Source: Pseudoalteromonas luteoviolacea
GTDB lineage: Bacteria; Pseudomonadota; Gammaproteobacteria; Enterobacterales; Alteromonadaceae
Reading direction: 5' to 3'
Assembly (NCBI RefSeq): GCF_001750165.1
Contig: NZ_CP015411.1
Location: 428,501 to 492,500, forward strand
Length of the DNA: 64,000 nt
In this document: positions 43,515 to 52,525 of the stretch, one piece after another
How the letters are laid out: every line of letters starts with the position of its first letter
How positions within the stretch are numbered: the stretch's first letter is position 1
Program-made: the position numbers and the translations under genes
The notes under the pieces: generated by a model
Seen by the model: only the letters and a program-made list of their open reading frames with translations
What the model was told of the DNA's origin: nothing
The model's database searches: none

Positions 43515-45659
43515 ATGAGCATAGATTTAAGCCAGTTTTTCGATGTGTTTTTTGAGGAAAGCTTTGAAGGTCTGGATGCAATGGAAGCAGAGCTTCTAAA
43601 TCTAGAACCAGGCAAAGAAGATTCCGAGACCATAAATACAATTTTTAGGGCTGCCCACTCAATTAAAGGGGGAAGTGGCACATTTGGGTTTGTGTCTGTG
43701 TCAGACTTTACTCATGTTCTGGAAACATTACTGGATCAAATTCGTGATGGGCAGAGAGTACTGACAGCGGAGCACGTCAATTTATTACTCAAATCTGTCG
43801 ATTGTGTTCGCGGTTTGCTGGGGGCATTGCAAGCTGAGGAAGAGCCTGATCTAAGCGAAGCGAATGAACTTAAAGCGCGTTTTGAGGCAATACTAGGTGG
43901 CGAGACTTCAGAGTCAGTTGACGTTGAAGAGGAACATGTCGCCTCAGAAGTACAGCAAAGTACCACTTATCAAATAGATTTCAAACCAGAACCCCATTTG
44001 TTTAAGACTGGTAATGAGCCTTTATATATGTTTTCAGAGCTCGCAGAATTAGGGCAATTGGAAGTAAGTGCATTTCATGATGGGATCCCAGACTTTTTAG
44101 AATTCGACCCTGAAGATTGTTTTTTGCATTGGCGGTTCTTTTTAACAACGGTCAAGCCTGAGCACGCCATCTCTGAAATATTTGAGTGGGTTGAGGATGA
44201 TGCGGACATTAAAATTGAAGCGTGTGGCGGTTTATTTGAAGACGATACGATAGGTACGCCGGAGGTGGCGACTCAGTCTGAAGAGAGTGGACCATTAGCG
44301 GCTGAGCAATCTGCCTCTGAAAATCAGGTTGATACCAGTGTGCAAGCAGAAGCAAACCTGACAGCTGTGCAGAAAAAAGTAGAATCAGTCAAAACTAGTA
44401 AAACAGAAAGCAAAAAGTCTAGTGACTCCACCGCGACTTCTATTCGCGTAGGTATAGATAAAGTTGACTCGTTAATAAATATGGTGGGAGAGCTTGTTAT
44501 AACGCAAGCGATGTTGAGTCAGATAGGCGATCAAGAAATTACTGAATCTAGTATCGCGGCATTACAAGAAGGTCTAGCTCAATTGGCACACAATACGCGA
44601 GATTTACAAGAAAATGTAATGCGTATTCGCATGTTGCCTATCAGCTTTGTGTTTAGTCGCTTCCCAAGGTTAGTTAGAGATACGTCACAGAAGCTCAATA
44701 AACAAGTCGAACTTAAATTAGTGGGTGAGCAAACCGAATTAGATAAAACAGTGATGGAAAAGCTTTCTGATCCCATGGTTCATTTGGTTAGAAACTCACT
44801 AGACCATGGATTGGAGACTCCTGAAGAACGCATTGCCAATGGTAAAGAGCCTGTTGGTATCGTTACGCTTAATGCATTCCATCAAGGCGGCAATATCGTG
44901 ATTGAAATCATGGATGATGGCAAAGGCTTGGACACTGAAAAAATCCGCAGCAAGGCGATTGCGAATGGATTGATAAGTGAATCAGATGACCTCAGCGTGG
45001 AAGAAATCAATGAGCTTATTTTTATGCCAGGATTTTCTACTGCAGACAGTGTGAGTGATATTTCGGGACGTGGTGTGGGTATGGACGTGGTAAGGCGTAA
45101 TATTCAAGCGTTAAATGGCTCGGTTGAGGTCACCTCAAAGCAAGGGGTCGGCTCTACTTTTACCATTAGGTTGCCACTCACTTTAGCAATTCTTGATGGA
45201 CAACTCGTTCAGGTGGCAACCCATACCTATATTATTCCGCTCATTTCTATTGTTGAATCACTACAGATAGATATTTCTAAAGTTAGCAAAGTAGGTAAAG
45301 GGTTGGAGGTACTGCGTTTACGTGATGAATACATACCAATATTACGGCTCTACGATATTTTTAGTCACAAAGGTGCGCGTGAAGAACTAGACAAAACACT
45401 ACTGGTGGTCGTTGAAAGTGATAACTACAAAATAGGGTTATTGGTAGATGATTTATTGGCTCAGCAACAAGTCGTGATCAAGAGCTTAGAAGCGAATTAC
45501 CAAAAGGTGGATGGTATTTCTGGGGCGACTATTTTAGGTGATGGTACGGTGTCGTTGATCATTGATATTAGTGGGCTAATTAAATTGAGCGGTCTACGTA
45601 GACCTGGATCAACAGAGCTATTGGTTGATTTGAAAGGTGAGGAGGCTGAGCCAGCATGA
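43515..45659 (+). CDS. cheA: Chemotaxis histidine kinase CheA (Che2/F7-like)
   Basis: 714 aa. N-terminal Hpt domain with His48 in FRAAHSIKGGSGTFG, a middle segment with an unusual acidic insert (about 155-300, PEDCFLHWRFF), then dimerization, kinase (HLVRNSLDHGLE N-box; DISGRGVGMDVVRR G-box) and C-terminal CheW-like domains. Phosphorylates CheY and CheB. The stop overlaps cheW by ATGA (cheW starts at 45656). Confidence 0.95.
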   Translation: MSIDLSQFFDVFFEESFEGLDAMEAELLNLEPGKEDSETINTIFRAAHSIKGGSGTFGFVSVSDFTHVLETLLDQIRDGQRVLTAEHVNLLLKSVDCVRGLLGALQAEEEPDLSEANELKARFEAILGGETSESVDVEEEHVASEVQQSTTYQIDFKPEPHLFKTGNEPLYMFSELAELGQLEVSAFHDGIPDFLEFDPEDCFLHWRFFLTTVKPEHAISEIFEWVEDDADIKIEACGGLFEDDTIGTPEVATQSEESGPLAAEQSASENQVDTSVQAEANLTAVQKKVESVKTSKTESKKSSDSTATSIRVGIDKVDSLINMVGELVITQAMLSQIGDQEITESSIAALQEGLAQLAHNTRDLQENVMRIRMLPISFVFSRFPRLVRDTSQKLNKQVELKLVGEQTELDKTVMEKLSDPMVHLVRNSLDHGLETPEERIANGKEPVGIVTLNAFHQGGNIVIEIMDDGKGLDTEKIRSKAIANGLISESDDLSVEEINELIFMPGFSTADSVSDISGRGVGMDVVRRNIQALNGSVEVTSKQGVGSTFTIRLPLTLAILDGQLVQVATHTYIIPLISIVESLQIDISKVSKVGKGLEVLRLRDEYIPILRLYDIFSHKGAREELDKTLLVVVESDNYKIGLLVDDLLAQQQVVIKSLEANYQKVDGISGATILGDGTVSLIIDISGLIKLSGLRRPGSTELLVDLKGEEAEPA

Positions 45660-46162
45660 TTGATCAAGTTGAGGTGAATCAGCAGCTGATGTTTGACGGT
45701 GAGTCGGATGAGAAGCAATTTTTAACCTTTATGATGCACGATGAAGAATATGGAATGGATATTTTAGCAGTGCAGGAAATTAGAGGTTGGGAGCCTGTGA
45801 CAACAATACCTAACTCGCCTAATTTTGTGAGAGGTGCGATGAACTTAAGAGGCACAATCGTACCAATTATTGATTTGCGCATGCGATTTGGCATAAGCGC
45901 AATTGAATATGGTCCTCTGACCGTGGTGATTGTGGTATCAGTGCAAATTAAAGAACAGCAAAAAATTATGGGACTAGTGGTGGATGCCGTATCAGATGTT
46001 TACAGCATCGCTGAGGAAAAAGCGAAAGATGTACCTGATTTTCAGGATTCTGATAATGCATATTTTGTTCACGGGCTAGTAAACGTCGGTCAAAAAATGG
46101 TTGTGCTTTTAAATCTAGAAAAGGTCTTAGATTTGAGTGATAAAAGTGGACTCAAAGGCTAA
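45656..46162 (+). CDS. cheW: Chemotaxis coupling protein CheW
   Basis: 168 aa. CheW wording throughout: YGMDILAVQEIRGWEPVTTIPN, FVRGAMNLRGTIVPIIDLRMRF, MGLVVDAVSDVYSI. It links the receptor to CheA. Overlaps the cheA stop and ends 12 bases before the receptor start. Confidence 0.95.
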   Translation: MIDQVEVNQQLMFDGESDEKQFLTFMMHDEEYGMDILAVQEIRGWEPVTTIPNSPNFVRGAMNLRGTIVPIIDLRMRFGISAIEYGPLTVVIVVSVQIKEQQKIMGLVVDAVSDVYSIAEEKAKDVPDFQDSDNAYFVHGLVNVGQKMVVLLNLEKVLDLSDKSGLKG

Positions 46163-46174
46163 TTGGGGGTCGAA

Positions 46175-48904
46175 ATGAGCGAACAGAGTATCCAAAGCAG
46201 TATTAATAACAAGATTCTAGTAGCAGGCATTATTCTGGTTATTAGTGTCATTGTTGGTGCTCAGCTAGGACTAGCTGAATCAGAGCAAATACGGATGATA
46301 TCATTTGCGATTCCATTGCTGGGGACGATCGCTGCTTTAATCTTTTTGAAACATGGTTTATCACCTCTTTCAGAGCAACTTGTTGCTGTCTATTCTGCTC
46401 TCCCTTATATAGCCGTTAATAACCGCGAACGATTTGAACAGTTAGATCTGTCAGGGTTTCCGCAACTTTACCGTGTTTTATCCCAGGAGGAAGTAAAAGA
46501 AGAGCAGCATGTTGATGATCATACTGAAAGTTTACTGTTAGCGCTCAAAGGGTGCCAAGCCAATATTATGGTTGCAGATAGTGATTTAAACATTGTTTAT
46601 ATGAATGATTCTGTTACAGGCATGCTCAGACAAAATGAACATCAATTACGTAAAGAATTGCCCAATTTTAACGTGGCAACAACCATTGGTACGAACATCG
46701 ATATGTTTCATGCCAATCCAAGCTATCAGCGTAATTTACTGGCCAATTTGCGCGATGTATATAAAACGCAAATTACAGTTTCTGGGTTGACCTTTGATTT
46801 GATTGCAACACCTGTGCTTAGCAGTAATAACGAGCGTATAGCGACTTTAGTCGAGTGGAAAGACCTTACCGAGCAATTAGCCTTTGAGCAAAATCAAAAG
46901 GCAGAGGCGGAGAAAAATGCACGTATATCTAGTGCATTGAACGTGTGCCAAGCGAACGTTATGTTAGCGGATGATGACTATAACATCGTGTATGCAAATG
47001 AGTCCGTGATACGCATGCTAAGAAAGAATCAACCCCGCCTTCAAGAAGCGCTTCCTCGTCTTAATGTCGATGCTTTAATAGGCCAAAATATAGATATTTT
47101 CCATGTTAACCCAAGCCATCAAAGAAACTTGCTAAGCAGTATGACAGAGACCTATCAAACCGACATTGAAGTGGCTGGGTTTACCTTTGGCTTAATCGCT
47201 ACACCAGTGCAAGATAGTAATGGGAACCGACTTGGTACAGTCGTAGAGTGGGAAGATAAAACAGAGCGTTTGGCACAAGAGCGCGAAGAGAGAAAAGCGG
47301 CAAATGAAAACCTTAGAGTAAGGCGCGCACTGGACAATGTTGCGACTAACACCATGATTGCAGATGGCCATTTTAATATCGTCTATATGAATGACTCGGT
47401 CACGACCATGATGAAAAATGCAGAGCGTGATATACGCCAAGATCTGCCTAATTTCGATTGCGCTAAACTCATGGGTTCAAATATTGATGTGTTTCATAAA
47501 AATCCGGCACATCAGCGCAACATGATTACTAACCTGACAGAAACCTATAAGACGGAAATTAAAGTCGGAGGACGTACTTTCGGCTTGGTTGCTAATCCGA
47601 TAGTCAGTGAGGAAGGTGACCGCATTGGTACGGTTGTTGAGTGGGAAGATCGTACAGACGAAGTGGCGATTGAACTGGAAGTTAATGAACTGGTGGAGTC
47701 TGCTCGTGATGGCAATCTGGCCGTTCGTCTTAATGAAAATGATAAACAGGGTTTTTATCTCAGATTAGCCAAAGGATTGAATGGCTTAGTGTCTCTTGTT
47801 GACGATGCAGTCTCAGATACTGTGAATATGTTAGATGCGTTAGCCAACGGTGATTTGACGCAAAGAATTAATGCGGATTACAACGGGGCATTTGACAAGC
47901 TTAAGCAAGATGCCAACACAACGGCAGACAAACTCACAGAAGTTTTGAACCGGATAAGTTCATCAGCAGCTATGGTCGCGAGTGGGGCTGAGGAGATATC
48001 TCAGGGCAATGCGGATTTAAGTCAAAGAACGGAAGAGCAGGCCTCATCACTGGAAGAAACGGCTTCGAGTATGGAAGAGATGACCAGTACCGTCAGACAG
48101 AATGCAGATAATGCAAAAGTTGCCAATGAGCTGGCGGCAGAGACAAGTGAAAAGGCTGCGACCGGTGGTGAGGTTGTTAACCGTGCCGTGGCCAGTATGT
48201 CAGAGATTAACGAATCAAGTAAAAAGATAGCTGATATTATCAGTGTGATTGATGAAATTGCATTCCAAACTAACCTACTGGCATTAAACGCAGCGGTAGA
48301 GGCTGCAAGAGCCGGTGAACAAGGGCGTGGCTTTGCGGTGGTTGCGGGCGAAGTAAGAAATCTAGCTCAGCGTTCGGCGGGGGCTGCAAAAGAGATCAAA
48401 GATTTGATCAGAGACAGTGTCGGTAAGGTTGAAGATGGTACATTGCTTGTGAATGAGTCGGGCGCAACGTTGAAAGAGATTGTTGCCGCAGTTAAACGGG
48501 TAACAGAGATGATATCTGATATAGCAGAGGCTTCAGAAGAGCAGAGTTCAGGCATCGAACAAGTTAACAAAGCCGTTTCGCAAATGGATGAGATGACGCA
48601 GCAAAATGCCGCATTGGTAGAGCAGGCATCTGCAGCTGGTGAGTCCATGGCGGAGCAAGCAAATGATATGCGCAGACTGTTAAACTTCTTCAATGTTGGT
48701 GATTCGGGCTCACACAGTGCAGCACCTCAGGTGACAAGTGTACCAACGGAACGGCTTGCTACGCCTCAAAAAGCACCAAATCACAACAATGTTAATAGGC
48801 AATTGAATAACACTTCTTCGAAGCCAACAGCAGATATTTCTCAGAGAGTACCCGAGCCTGCAAACAGATTTGCTGATGACTCGGAAGAATGGGAAGAGTT
48901 TTAA
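46175..48904 (+). CDS. Methyl-accepting chemotaxis protein with three PAS-like repeats and a C-terminal EWEEF tether
   Basis: 909 aa from the ATG at 46175 (TTGGGGGTCGAA upstream). Two N-terminal hydrophobic segments (about 14-55), then three homologous PAS-like units at about 119-240, 250-370 and 380-500. Each begins with a wording like MVADSDLNIVYMNDSV and contains a conserved FHxNPxxQR (NIDMFHANPSYQR, NIDIFHVNPSHQR, NIDVFHKNPAHQR). A HAMP-like region and signalling domain with hairpin EIAFQTNLLALNAAVEAARAGEQGRGF follow. It ends EEWEEF, matching the CheR-binding pentapeptide of P. aeruginosa Aer2/McpB. Redox or ligand sensing by the repeats is likely, and heme binding is possible; I cannot show it. 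Confidence 0.95.
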   Translation: MSEQSIQSSINNKILVAGIILVISVIVGAQLGLAESEQIRMISFAIPLLGTIAALIFLKHGLSPLSEQLVAVYSALPYIAVNNRERFEQLDLSGFPQLYRVLSQEEVKEEQHVDDHTESLLLALKGCQANIMVADSDLNIVYMNDSVTGMLRQNEHQLRKELPNFNVATTIGTNIDMFHANPSYQRNLLANLRDVYKTQITVSGLTFDLIATPVLSSNNERIATLVEWKDLTEQLAFEQNQKAEAEKNARISSALNVCQANVMLADDDYNIVYANESVIRMLRKNQPRLQEALPRLNVDALIGQNIDIFHVNPSHQRNLLSSMTETYQTDIEVAGFTFGLIATPVQDSNGNRLGTVVEWEDKTERLAQEREERKAANENLRVRRALDNVATNTMIADGHFNIVYMNDSVTTMMKNAERDIRQDLPNFDCAKLMGSNIDVFHKNPAHQRNMITNLTETYKTEIKVGGRTFGLVANPIVSEEGDRIGTVVEWEDRTDEVAIELEVNELVESARDGNLAVRLNENDKQGFYLRLAKGLNGLVSLVDDAVSDTVNMLDALANGDLTQRINADYNGAFDKLKQDANTTADKLTEVLNRISSSAAMVASGAEEISQGNADLSQRTEEQASSLEETASSMEEMTSTVRQNADNAKVANELAAETSEKAATGGEVVNRAVASMSEINESSKKIADIISVIDEIAFQTNLLALNAAVEAARAGEQGRGFAVVAGEVRNLAQRSAGAAKEIKDLIRDSVGKVEDGTLLVNESGATLKEIVAAVKRVTEMISDIAEASEEQSSGIEQVNKAVSQMDEMTQQNAALVEQASAAGESMAEQANDMRRLLNFFNVGDSGSHSAAPQVTSVPTERLATPQKAPNHNNVNRQLNNTSSKPTADISQRVPEPANRFADDSEEWEEF

Positions 48905-48906
48905 CA

Positions 48907-48930
48907 GCACCCTAATCATAATCAGGGTGC
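48907..48930 (+). repeat. Hairpin between receptor gene and cheR
   Basis: GCACCCT (48907-48913) / AGGGTGC (48924-48930) around a 10-base loop, no T-tract. May stabilise the upstream message; not a terminator. Confidence 0.45.
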
Positions 48931-49008
48931 CCTGACAATGCGGGTATTCTGATAGACATTGATATTGAGCTGTAGTCAATCAACATACGATTAAAGCTAT
49001 GTGAGCAT

Positions 49009-49833
49009 ATGAAAGAGTTTCCATTCACTGACACGGATTTCCAGAAAGTGTCTGAAAAAGTATATAGCGCCTGTGGCATTGTATTAGGGCCCCACAAGCG
49101 TGAAATGGTGTATTCACGATTGGCCAGAAGGATCAGGGCTAACGGGCTCAGTAATTTTGAAGATTATCTCGCATTTTTAGATAGCAGTAGTGATCAAGAG
49201 TTCAGCCACTTTATCAATGCGATAACGACTAATCTTACTTCTTTCTTTAGAGAGTCACATCATTTTGATTATTTGAAGAATAAACTTATCCCTAAAATTA
49301 AGGAAGATAATCGGCACTCGAGACGGGTACGAGTTTGGTCTGCGGGTTGCTCAACAGGTGAAGAGCCATACAGTATTGCAATGACTGTCGCAGGGGAGTT
49401 TCCAAGTGATTGGGATGTGAAAGTATTGGCAACTGATTTGGACTCCAATGTTTTGCAAAAGGCATCGCAAGGAATTTATAGCAGCCAATCTGTGACGGGA
49501 TTAGATGACGGGCACCTAAGAAAATGGTTTTTAAAAAGCAGTGATGGAAGCCAATACCGCGTTAAAGACCAGTTAAAAAACTTAATTTTTTTTAAGCGTT
49601 TGAACTTATTAGAGCCTTGGCCAATGCGAGGGCCATTTGATCTAATCTTTTGCAGAAACGTATTAATTTACTTCGACAAAGAGACAAAAGACACATTGTT
49701 TGATGGTTACCACCGGATGCTTGCATCTTCTCACGGACATTTATTTATTGGGCATTCTGAAACCATGAGTAAAGAGCGCAGTGATTTTAAGAATTTAGGT
49801 AAAACTATGTATAAGAAGGTAGATTCAGCATGA
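49009..49833 (+). CDS. cheR: Chemotaxis protein methyltransferase CheR
   Basis: 274 aa with the N-terminal helical and C-terminal SAM-binding domains; the glycine-rich SAM motif reads VWSAGCSTGEEPYS, with NLTSFFRESHHFDYL and DLIFCRNVLIYF. Methylates Glu residues of receptors; the neighbouring receptor's EWEEF end is a probable docking site. Overlaps cheD by ATGA. Confidence 0.95.
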   Translation: MKEFPFTDTDFQKVSEKVYSACGIVLGPHKREMVYSRLARRIRANGLSNFEDYLAFLDSSSDQEFSHFINAITTNLTSFFRESHHFDYLKNKLIPKIKEDNRHSRRVRVWSAGCSTGEEPYSIAMTVAGEFPSDWDVKVLATDLDSNVLQKASQGIYSSQSVTGLDDGHLRKWFLKSSDGSQYRVKDQLKNLIFFKRLNLLEPWPMRGPFDLIFCRNVLIYFDKETKDTLFDGYHRMLASSHGHLFIGHSETMSKERSDFKNLGKTMYKKVDSA

Positions 49834-50453
49834 ACCATTTTAGGCCGGTGATCAGGGGCTTTGAGCATGTTAAGCGCTTTTGGGATGCAGGACGCAATAA
49901 AGTTGTTGCCAAAGTCTTACCGGGCGAGTTCTATGTATCTAAAAATGATGAACTTATTTCAACTGTACTTGGTTCGTGTATTGCTGCGTGCGTGTATGAT
50001 GAGAAACTTGGGATCGGAGGCATGAACCACTTTATGTTACCAGGCGCACAAAAAATGAAGGATGTGACCAATGTTCATTCAGATGATTTTAACTGTCGTT
50101 ACGGTAACTGGGCCATGGAGTTTTTGATTAACGAAGTGCTCAAAAATGGTGCCAGTCGTGCCAATCTTAAAGTGAAGCTATTTGGTGGTGGTAAAATAAT
50201 CAGTGCGATGACAGATATTGGCGTAGGTAATATACGGTTTGCACAAGCCTATGTAGAGGAAGAGAATCTCGAATTGGTCTCTCACGATGTCGGTGGGCCA
50301 TGGCCTAGGAAAGTTGTGTTTCATCCCCAGTCAGGTACTGCCAAAGTAAAAAAGCTGAGACAAATGCATAATGACACGATTGAGAAAAGAGAGGTTAAGT
50401 ACCTGCATGATATCGAGGCACAGGATGCCACAACTGATATCGAGCTATTTTAG
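49830..50453 (+). CDS. cheD: Chemoreceptor glutamine deamidase CheD
   Basis: 207 aa. CheD core with STVLGSCIAACVYDEKLGIGG (catalytic Cys), MNHFMLPG (His) and LFGGGKII. It deamidates Gln residues of receptors and modulates CheC/CheA in some species. Found in the P. aeruginosa Che2 cluster in the same place between cheR and cheB. Confidence 0.95.
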   Translation: MNHFRPVIRGFEHVKRFWDAGRNKVVAKVLPGEFYVSKNDELISTVLGSCIAACVYDEKLGIGGMNHFMLPGAQKMKDVTNVHSDDFNCRYGNWAMEFLINEVLKNGASRANLKVKLFGGGKIISAMTDIGVGNIRFAQAYVEEENLELVSHDVGGPWPRKVVFHPQSGTAKVKKLRQMHNDTIEKREVKYLHDIEAQDATTDIELF

Positions 50454-50464
50454 AGTAAGATGCA

Positions 50465-51496
50465 ATGATAAAGGTTCTGATAGTAGATGACTCCCCCTTG
50501 CTTAGAGCAGTATTAAAAGCTGTTCTGGAGCAAGCTGGCGATATTGAAGTGGTTGGTGCCGCAAAAGACCCCTATGAGGCCAGAGATATGATTAAGGCGC
50601 TACAACCTGATGTGCTGACACTTGATATCGAAATGCCTAAAATGGACGGGCTAAGTTTTTTGAAAAACTTGATGCGCTTGAGACCGATGCCAGTTGTGAT
50701 GCTGTCTACGTTGACGCAAAAAGGATCACCTGAAACGTTGGAAGCGTTGGAAGTGGGGGCTGTAGATTTTATTGCCAAGCCGATGTCTAATGTGGCAGAA
50801 CAATTAGAAGCATACGCAGACGTACTTTATCAAAAAATACGCACAGCCAGCCGAGCCAGAGTAAGGGCATTTAAAGCGGATAAGCAGGCCGGAGTGAGAT
50901 CTGCAGTGGCCGCGGGGAAGAAATTTCAATTACGCAGCGTGATGGCGATAGGTGCATCTACGGGGGGGACAGAAGCATTGCGTGAAGTGTTAACAAAGCT
51001 GCCACGTAATAGTCCTCCTGTGGTAGTCACTCAACACATTCCACCTGTTTTTAGTACTTCATTTGCACTTCGTATGGATAAATGCTGTGAGGTGAATGTG
51101 AAAGAGGCTGAGGATGGTGATGAGCTTGGAGCAGGTAAAGTATTTATTGCACCCGGTGACAGGCATCTGCTCATTGTCCAAAAAGGGACTAAGTTGGTTT
51201 GCCAACTTAGCGATAGTGAAAAAGTGAATCGTCATAAACCAGCTGTCGATGTGCTGTTTGACTCACTACTTCCCGTTGCAAAAAATGTACATGCGGCCTT
51301 ATTAACGGGAATGGGATCGGACGGTGCACAGGGACTATTGCGCTTAAAGGAAGCCGGTGCAAATACATTTGCTCAGGATGAAGCGTCGTGTGTGGTGTGG
51401 GGTATGCCTCGCGCAGCCGTAGAGCTCAATGCGGCAAATAAAGTGGTTTCTTTAGATGCCATGGCAAAAGCATTATTGGACTCCGCGAGCAGTTAA
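50465..51496 (+). CDS. cheB: Chemotaxis methylesterase response regulator CheB
   Basis: 343 aa. N-terminal receiver with DDSPLLR and phosphorylated Asp in TLDIEMPKMDGLSF; C-terminal methylesterase with catalytic Ser in GASTGG, His in THIPPVFSTSFA, and Asp in GMGSDGAQGL. Removes receptor methyl groups after phosphorylation by CheA. Last gene of the cluster; its stop abuts the convergent deacetylase gene. Confidence 0.96.
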   Translation: MIKVLIVDDSPLLRAVLKAVLEQAGDIEVVGAAKDPYEARDMIKALQPDVLTLDIEMPKMDGLSFLKNLMRLRPMPVVMLSTLTQKGSPETLEALEVGAVDFIAKPMSNVAEQLEAYADVLYQKIRTASRARVRAFKADKQAGVRSAVAAGKKFQLRSVMAIGASTGGTEALREVLTKLPRNSPPVVVTQHIPPVFSTSFALRMDKCCEVNVKEAEDGDELGAGKVFIAPGDRHLLIVQKGTKLVCQLSDSEKVNRHKPAVDVLFDSLLPVAKNVHAALLTGMGSDGAQGLLRLKEAGANTFAQDEASCVVWGMPRAAVELNAANKVVSLDAMAKALLDSASS

Positions 51497-52525
51497 TTAT
51501 TGAGCTTTTTGAATTACCCAAGGTTGAGAAAACCAGTGGAATCGGCCCTTATGTGTTTTTGATGGTGCCGTACAGTTATATCTTGAACGGCCATTGGGTA
51601 AGGGGTCCGGTGTTGTCACAGTAACCGTCTTTTTTCCTGTCCATGTCAGTGTCGCGCGTCCAATCCCAGATACAAAACATGCCAATTGACCTTGGCTAAA
51701 ATCCATATTGTTAAACGAAAGCGTAAATGAGGGTTTTCTGTGTGTGGTGACAGAATTGTTGTAAGTGAGTTTGTCTATATCAAATGCAATAGAGTTGATC
51801 TTTACTTTAAGCGTTTTAAGGTTGCTGTAAATACCAGAAGATGGAAATCTCGGCACGCGTGTAAAATCAGTCGTTGGACCTACCGCCCCTGAATGCTGAC
51901 CAATCCCTACTAACCCCAGTTTTTTGACTAGTTCTTGTAATGAGGTATCAAACTCACCATAAGGATAGGCGATGTAAGGGTAATTGTGTCCAATTTCAGC
52001 ATTGATCCGTTGCTGAGACCATATCAGATCGTGACTTATGCGCTGTGCCCATTGCGCTTCTGATTCACCTTCTTTACGTAGGTGTAGGTAATCGTGTTTA
52101 GCGCTATGGTTGGCAATAATTGCGCCGCGTTTGGATAGGGCTCTGAGCTCATCCCAAGTCATAACATAGCTTTGCCCTTCATCAATTAATTGTGGGTTGA
52201 CGAAGATAGTATATGGAAAGTTATATGCCTCTAATAGTGGGGCCGCGGCTTCAATATTATTGTCATAGCCATCGTCAAAGGTAATAGCAACAGTATTAAT
52301 TGGTAGAGACTTGCCTTGCTGTAGACTATCAATAAAGTCATTGAGCGCGATCACATTGTAATTGCCTTGTTTCAAAAACTCTAAGTGAGCTTTAAATGTG
52401 TCTTCACTGACGCTGGTAACGGGGGGGAGTTTCTCACTGACGTGATGATACTGTAATATAGTCGCACTGTGTGCTTGAGCACTGGCTAAACCAACAAATA
52501 GAACTAAATTATGAAGTTTTTTCAT
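51497..52525 (-). CDS. Exported polysaccharide deacetylase
   Basis: 342 aa from the ATG at 52525 with signal peptide (MKKLHNLVLFVGLASAQAHS); a longer frame to 52546 would precede it. NodB-type domain: ITFDDGYDNN with the metal Asp, ANHSAKHDYLHL with two metal His (HSxxH), and YPYGEFD. It deacetylates GlcNAc-type polymers; target unknown. The start region overlaps the divergent MATE gene by 15 bases. Confidence 0.9.
   Translation of the reverse strand: MKKLHNLVLFVGLASAQAHSATILQYHHVSEKLPPVTSVSEDTFKAHLEFLKQGNYNVIALNDFIDSLQQGKSLPINTVAITFDDGYDNNIEAAAPLLEAYNFPYTIFVNPQLIDEGQSYVMTWDELRALSKRGAIIANHSAKHDYLHLRKEGESEAQWAQRISHDLIWSQQRINAEIGHNYPYIAYPYGEFDTSLQELVKKLGLVGIGQHSGAVGPTTDFTRVPRFPSSGIYSNLKTLKVKINSIAFDIDKLTYNNSVTTHRKPSFTLSFNNMDFSQGQLACFVSGIGRATLTWTGKKTVTVTTPDPLPNGRSRYNCTAPSKTHKGRFHWFSQPWVIQKAQ

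Noticed and set aside
48907..48930. Hairpin after the receptor gene as a terminator
   Set aside because: No T-tract follows and cheR continues on the same strand with the same cluster.
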